A stretch of DNA of 64,000 nt from Citrobacter enshiensis (GTDB taxonomy: Bacteria; Pseudomonadota; Gammaproteobacteria; Enterobacterales; Enterobacteriaceae), in contig NZ_CP119862.1 of the NCBI RefSeq assembly GCF_029338175.1, forward strand, positions 930,001-994,000, written 5' to 3'. The position numbers and the translations under genes are program-made. The stretch's first letter is position 1. Every line of letters starts with the position of its first letter. The notes below the pieces were generated by a model, which saw only the letters and a list, made by a program, of their open reading frames with translations, made no database searches and was not told the DNA's origin. Of this stretch, positions 62,178 to 64,000 are shown one piece after another.

Positions 62178-62211
62178 GTGCCGGGTGACGGCTTCGCCTT
62201 ACCCGGCCTGG
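62178..62211. repeat. REP hairpin after ecdD
   Basis: GTGCCGGGTGACGGC and GCCTTACCCGGC flank TTC. It may serve as the end of the decarboxylase message. The DNA from 62212 to 62447 holds no gene other than direct-repeat copy A at 62289. Confidence 0.65.
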
Positions 62212-62288
62212 GAAATAAGCAGGTCTGTTTCGGTGCGAAAATTGAGCGCATGCAGGCGCGCTTGCAATAATTAATAGTTATCGTGAAT

Positions 62289-62356
62289 GTTACCAGCTAC
62301 CCATATATGACGATAGCTATGTGCATCTATTTTTTGATAACGAACGGCGGACATTA
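62289..62356. repeat. Imperfect direct repeat copy A upstream of the orphan gene
   Basis: The stretch with CTACCCATATATGACGATAG and GTGCATCTATTTTTTGATAA, ending in GACATTA, recurs at 63150-63211 with about three quarters identity and one gap. The pair brackets the orphan gene at 62448-62978. Confidence 0.6.
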
Positions 62357-62447
62357 GCGTAAACTCAACTTTTATATGAGGTGTTATTATACCCTGTAGG
62401 GTTATTTAATTATTTGGATCCGCATACCATGAATAGGATGATGGGAT

Positions 62448-62978
62448 ATGCTCAGACATTGTTGTACTTTTCTGCTGATAAGTTGTTTTTTAGTATTTTT
62501 CGCGGATGCCGCATCAATAGAAGAGATAAATCGGTTTGATAAAATAATAGAAGTTGGTGATGTATTGAAGTGCTCGGCTTCTTTTAATCTAAAGAATAAT
62601 GATAAAGTTTATAAAATAGATTCTTGGGCGATAATGAAAGTCCTTTCTTCTGAAGAAAATAAAAAGCGCTATCGCACAACACAATATTTTCGTCTGCAAG
62701 GTACGCAGGTTCCCTATATCCGTTATGAAAGTATTGTTGTTGTTACTCGGGAAAGCCGTGGAGGAAGAGAAGAGATCGAGCCAGACAGTGTGCAGGTATT
62801 TTACCCGACAGCGCCAGAGCAGGAGGCCGCACTGGTCAAGGAGGTACGCAATATGGCACCGTTCTATTACTCCTTTGAGAATATCACCTTTACGCATTTC
62901 CCTGACTACACAGGAAAAGTGAAATACCCGGCAGTAGAAGAGGAAGTGACTCTGTATTGCCATTTGCTCGGGAAATAA
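62448..62978 (+). CDS. Secreted orphan protein of unknown function
   Basis: A 176-residue protein with an N-terminal hydrophobic segment (MLRHCCTFLLISCFLVFFAD, cleavage expected near ADAAS). I do not recognise a family. The mature part is mostly polar with a VFYPTAPEQEAALV segment and two cysteines (about residues 42 and 172) that could form a disulfide in the periplasm. AT-rich compared with ecdBCD, suggesting acquisition. Upstream, an AT-rich region carries possible promoters. The gene is bracketed by imperfect direct repeats, so it may belong to a mobile cassette in the variable region next to rpoS. Confidence 0.7.
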   Translation: MLRHCCTFLLISCFLVFFADAASIEEINRFDKIIEVGDVLKCSASFNLKNNDKVYKIDSWAIMKVLSSEENKKRYRTTQYFRLQGTQVPYIRYESIVVVTRESRGGREEIEPDSVQVFYPTAPEQEAALVKEVRNMAPFYYSFENITFTHFPDYTGKVKYPAVEEEVTLYCHLLGK

Positions 62979-62984
62979 ACATTG

Positions 62985-63016
62985 ATATGCCCGGCAATGT
63001 TGCGCTGCCGGGCATA
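62985..63016. repeat. REP-like hairpin after the orphan gene
   Basis: ATGCCCGGCAA and GCTGCCGGGCAT are paired around TGTTGC just after the stop codon. Confidence 0.6.
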
Positions 63017-63077
63017 GCGTTATTATACCAGACTCTTCTACCGGTAATGCCACCCGGTGGGCAACCGACAGGAGTGG

Positions 63078-63116
63078 GTAGGCCTGATAAGCAAAGCGCA
63101 TCAGGCAAAGGGTAAT
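63078..63116. repeat. REP-like sequence
   Basis: GTAGGCCTGATAAGC and GCGCATCAGGC, part of the convergent gap between the orphan gene and the Sel1 gene. Confidence 0.6.
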
Positions 63117-63149
63117 CAGCATGCGTTATCATGCGCAGGCTTATAATCA

Positions 63150-63211
63150 ATCACCGGTTACCCGTATATGGCGATAACTCTGTGTATCTATTTTTCTGAT
63201 AGCTGACATTA
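63150..63211. repeat. Imperfect direct repeat copy B
   Basis: TTACCCGTATATGGCGATAA and GTGTATCTATTTTTCTGATA, then GACATTA, matching copy A at 62289-62356 in the same orientation. It ends 23 bp before the Sel1 gene stop codon. Confidence 0.6.
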
Positions 63212-63233
63212 AAAATACATCGGGGCCAGGACG

Positions 63234-64000
63234 TTAATCCAGTTTCTTTGCCATGATGGCATTAATTTTCTCGTCAGAGATTGCGCCCTCTGCTTTGGCT
63301 TTATTTAACCAGTATAATGCTTTTTCTTTATCAACACCTTTGACATCAAAACCCCAGGCGTAGATTCGACCTAGTGAAATTTGTGCATCAGGTAAGTTTT
63401 GAGCGGCCGATTTTTCAAACCAGTACTTAGCCTGTTGCATATCTTCGGGTACACCACTGCCTGCTAAAAAAAGCGTTCCATAATTATACTGTCCAATTCT
63501 ATCACCTTTTTCGGCGGCAAATTTCAGGTGCGAGGCCGCTTCTTCATAATTTTCTGCAACAGATGCGATAATTCCTAAGTTGGCATGAGCAATAGGATCG
63601 CCCTTTTCCGCTGCTTTGGTTAACCAGAACTTTGCCTTATCAAGATTCTGGAATTCCTTTGGACCAAATTGGTAGATGTTTGCGCAGTTCACCTGTGCCT
63701 GAATATTACCTTGATTTGCCGCTTTCTCGTACCAGGTGATCGCATTTTGATAGTCAGGGGGCGTGTTTTTATCCCCTTTTTGGGATATCAGTCCTAAATA
63801 AAATTCCGCTGCCGCATCACCCCGATTTGCCGCAAGATTGAACCAGTAAATCGCTTTATCGCGGTTTATGACACCGGTAGTGCCTTCGTTGTATAAAAGA
63901 CCTAACACTTTTTGTGATTCGATATCACCGCTCTGCGCTTTGGTGATGGTATCGCTCAGGATATCTTGTTTAGTTTGAGAGTAGCGCTTTTCAGCCTGAA
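63234..64000 (-). CDS. Sel1-repeat protein, N-terminus outside the window
   Basis: The reverse frame is open from the window edge to TAA at 63236-63234, giving at least 255 residues. It contains at least five to six Sel1-like TPR units, visible as repeated (A/G)xxxLGxxY/W...A..WF/Y..AA.(Q/R)G motifs, for example KAIYWFNLAANRGDAAAEF, AKFWLTKAAEKGDPIAHANL and AKYWFEKSAAQNLPDAQISL. Such proteins are protein-binding scaffolds. No signal peptide can be judged because the start is missing. A GTG at 63908 is an internal codon, not a start, as the frame continues upstream. Convergent with the orphan gene. Confidence 0.88.
   Translation of the reverse strand, partial: QAEKRYSQTKQDILSDTITKAQSGDIESQKVLGLLYNEGTTGVINRDKAIYWFNLAANRGDAAAEFYLGLISQKGDKNTPPDYQNAITWYEKAANQGNIQAQVNCANIYQFGPKEFQNLDKAKFWLTKAAEKGDPIAHANLGIIASVAENYEEAASHLKFAAEKGDRIGQYNYGTLFLAGSGVPEDMQQAKYWFEKSAAQNLPDAQISLGRIYAWGFDVKGVDKEKALYWLNKAKAEGAISDEKINAIMAKKLD

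Overview
The window is chromosomal DNA of an enterobacterium. Nearly every gene has a full-length counterpart in the E. coli K-12 stretch csdA-gcvA-fuc-sda-csrB-barA-relA-pyrG-eno-cys-rpoS, in the same order but read from the opposite strand. REP/BIME elements of the GCCGGAT...CCGGC type sit between many genes. Sequence divergence and accessory content suggest Citrobacter or a close relative. The genus is an inference and cannot be proven from the window. No rRNA, tRNA, insertion sequence, prophage or CRISPR array was seen.

Layout. 1-3494: csdA (partial), ygdI, the sRNA gene gcvB, gcvA, ygdD, rlmM. 3501-16649: a rebuilt fucose locus. fucI-fucK-fucU-fucR run leftward and fucA-fucO rightward as in E. 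coli, but no fucP permease gene is present. Between the two arms lie a ribose-type ABC importer (ATPase, permease, binding protein), an FGGY kinase of the D-ribulokinase type and a LacI-family regulator. The divergent promoter region holds two identical perfect 16-bp palindromes and a CRP-like site. 16754-26024: xni, sdaB, sdaC, ppnN, queF, syd, the sRNA gene csrB with its upstream UvrY-type palindrome, yqcC, truC, yqcA. 26140-30431: a decayed gudD end, an intact glycerate kinase gene and barA. 30489-38228: rlmD, relA, mazG (no mazEF between them), pyrG, eno. 38285-41521: an accessory RpiR regulator / PTS EIICB / NanE epimerase module. 41593-43401: queE, an orphan 80-residue ORF, queD. 43706-52367: sulfate assimilation genes cysJIH and cysDNC around iap, with no CRISPR-Cas between cysH and iap. 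52417-59202: ygbE, ftsB, ispD, ispF, truD, surE, pcm, nlpD, rpoS. 59328-64000: a MarR regulator, a UbiX/UbiD-type hydroxyarylic acid decarboxylase operon, a secreted orphan protein between imperfect direct repeats, and a Sel1-repeat protein running off the edge.

How it fits together. The most unusual block is the fucose locus. FucI enzymes also isomerise D-arabinose to D-ribulose, and a D-ribulokinase would turn this into D-ribulose 5-phosphate. The inserted importer, kinase and regulator therefore look like a second entry route grafted onto the L-fucose pathway, with the LacI-type protein probably acting at the twin palindromes. The eno-queE insertion looks like an amino-sugar PTS whose imported phosphosugar is epimerised by NanE. 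BarA and csrB, both present here, belong to the same BarA-UvrY-Csr circuit. QueD, QueE and QueF are three enzymes of queuosine precursor synthesis.
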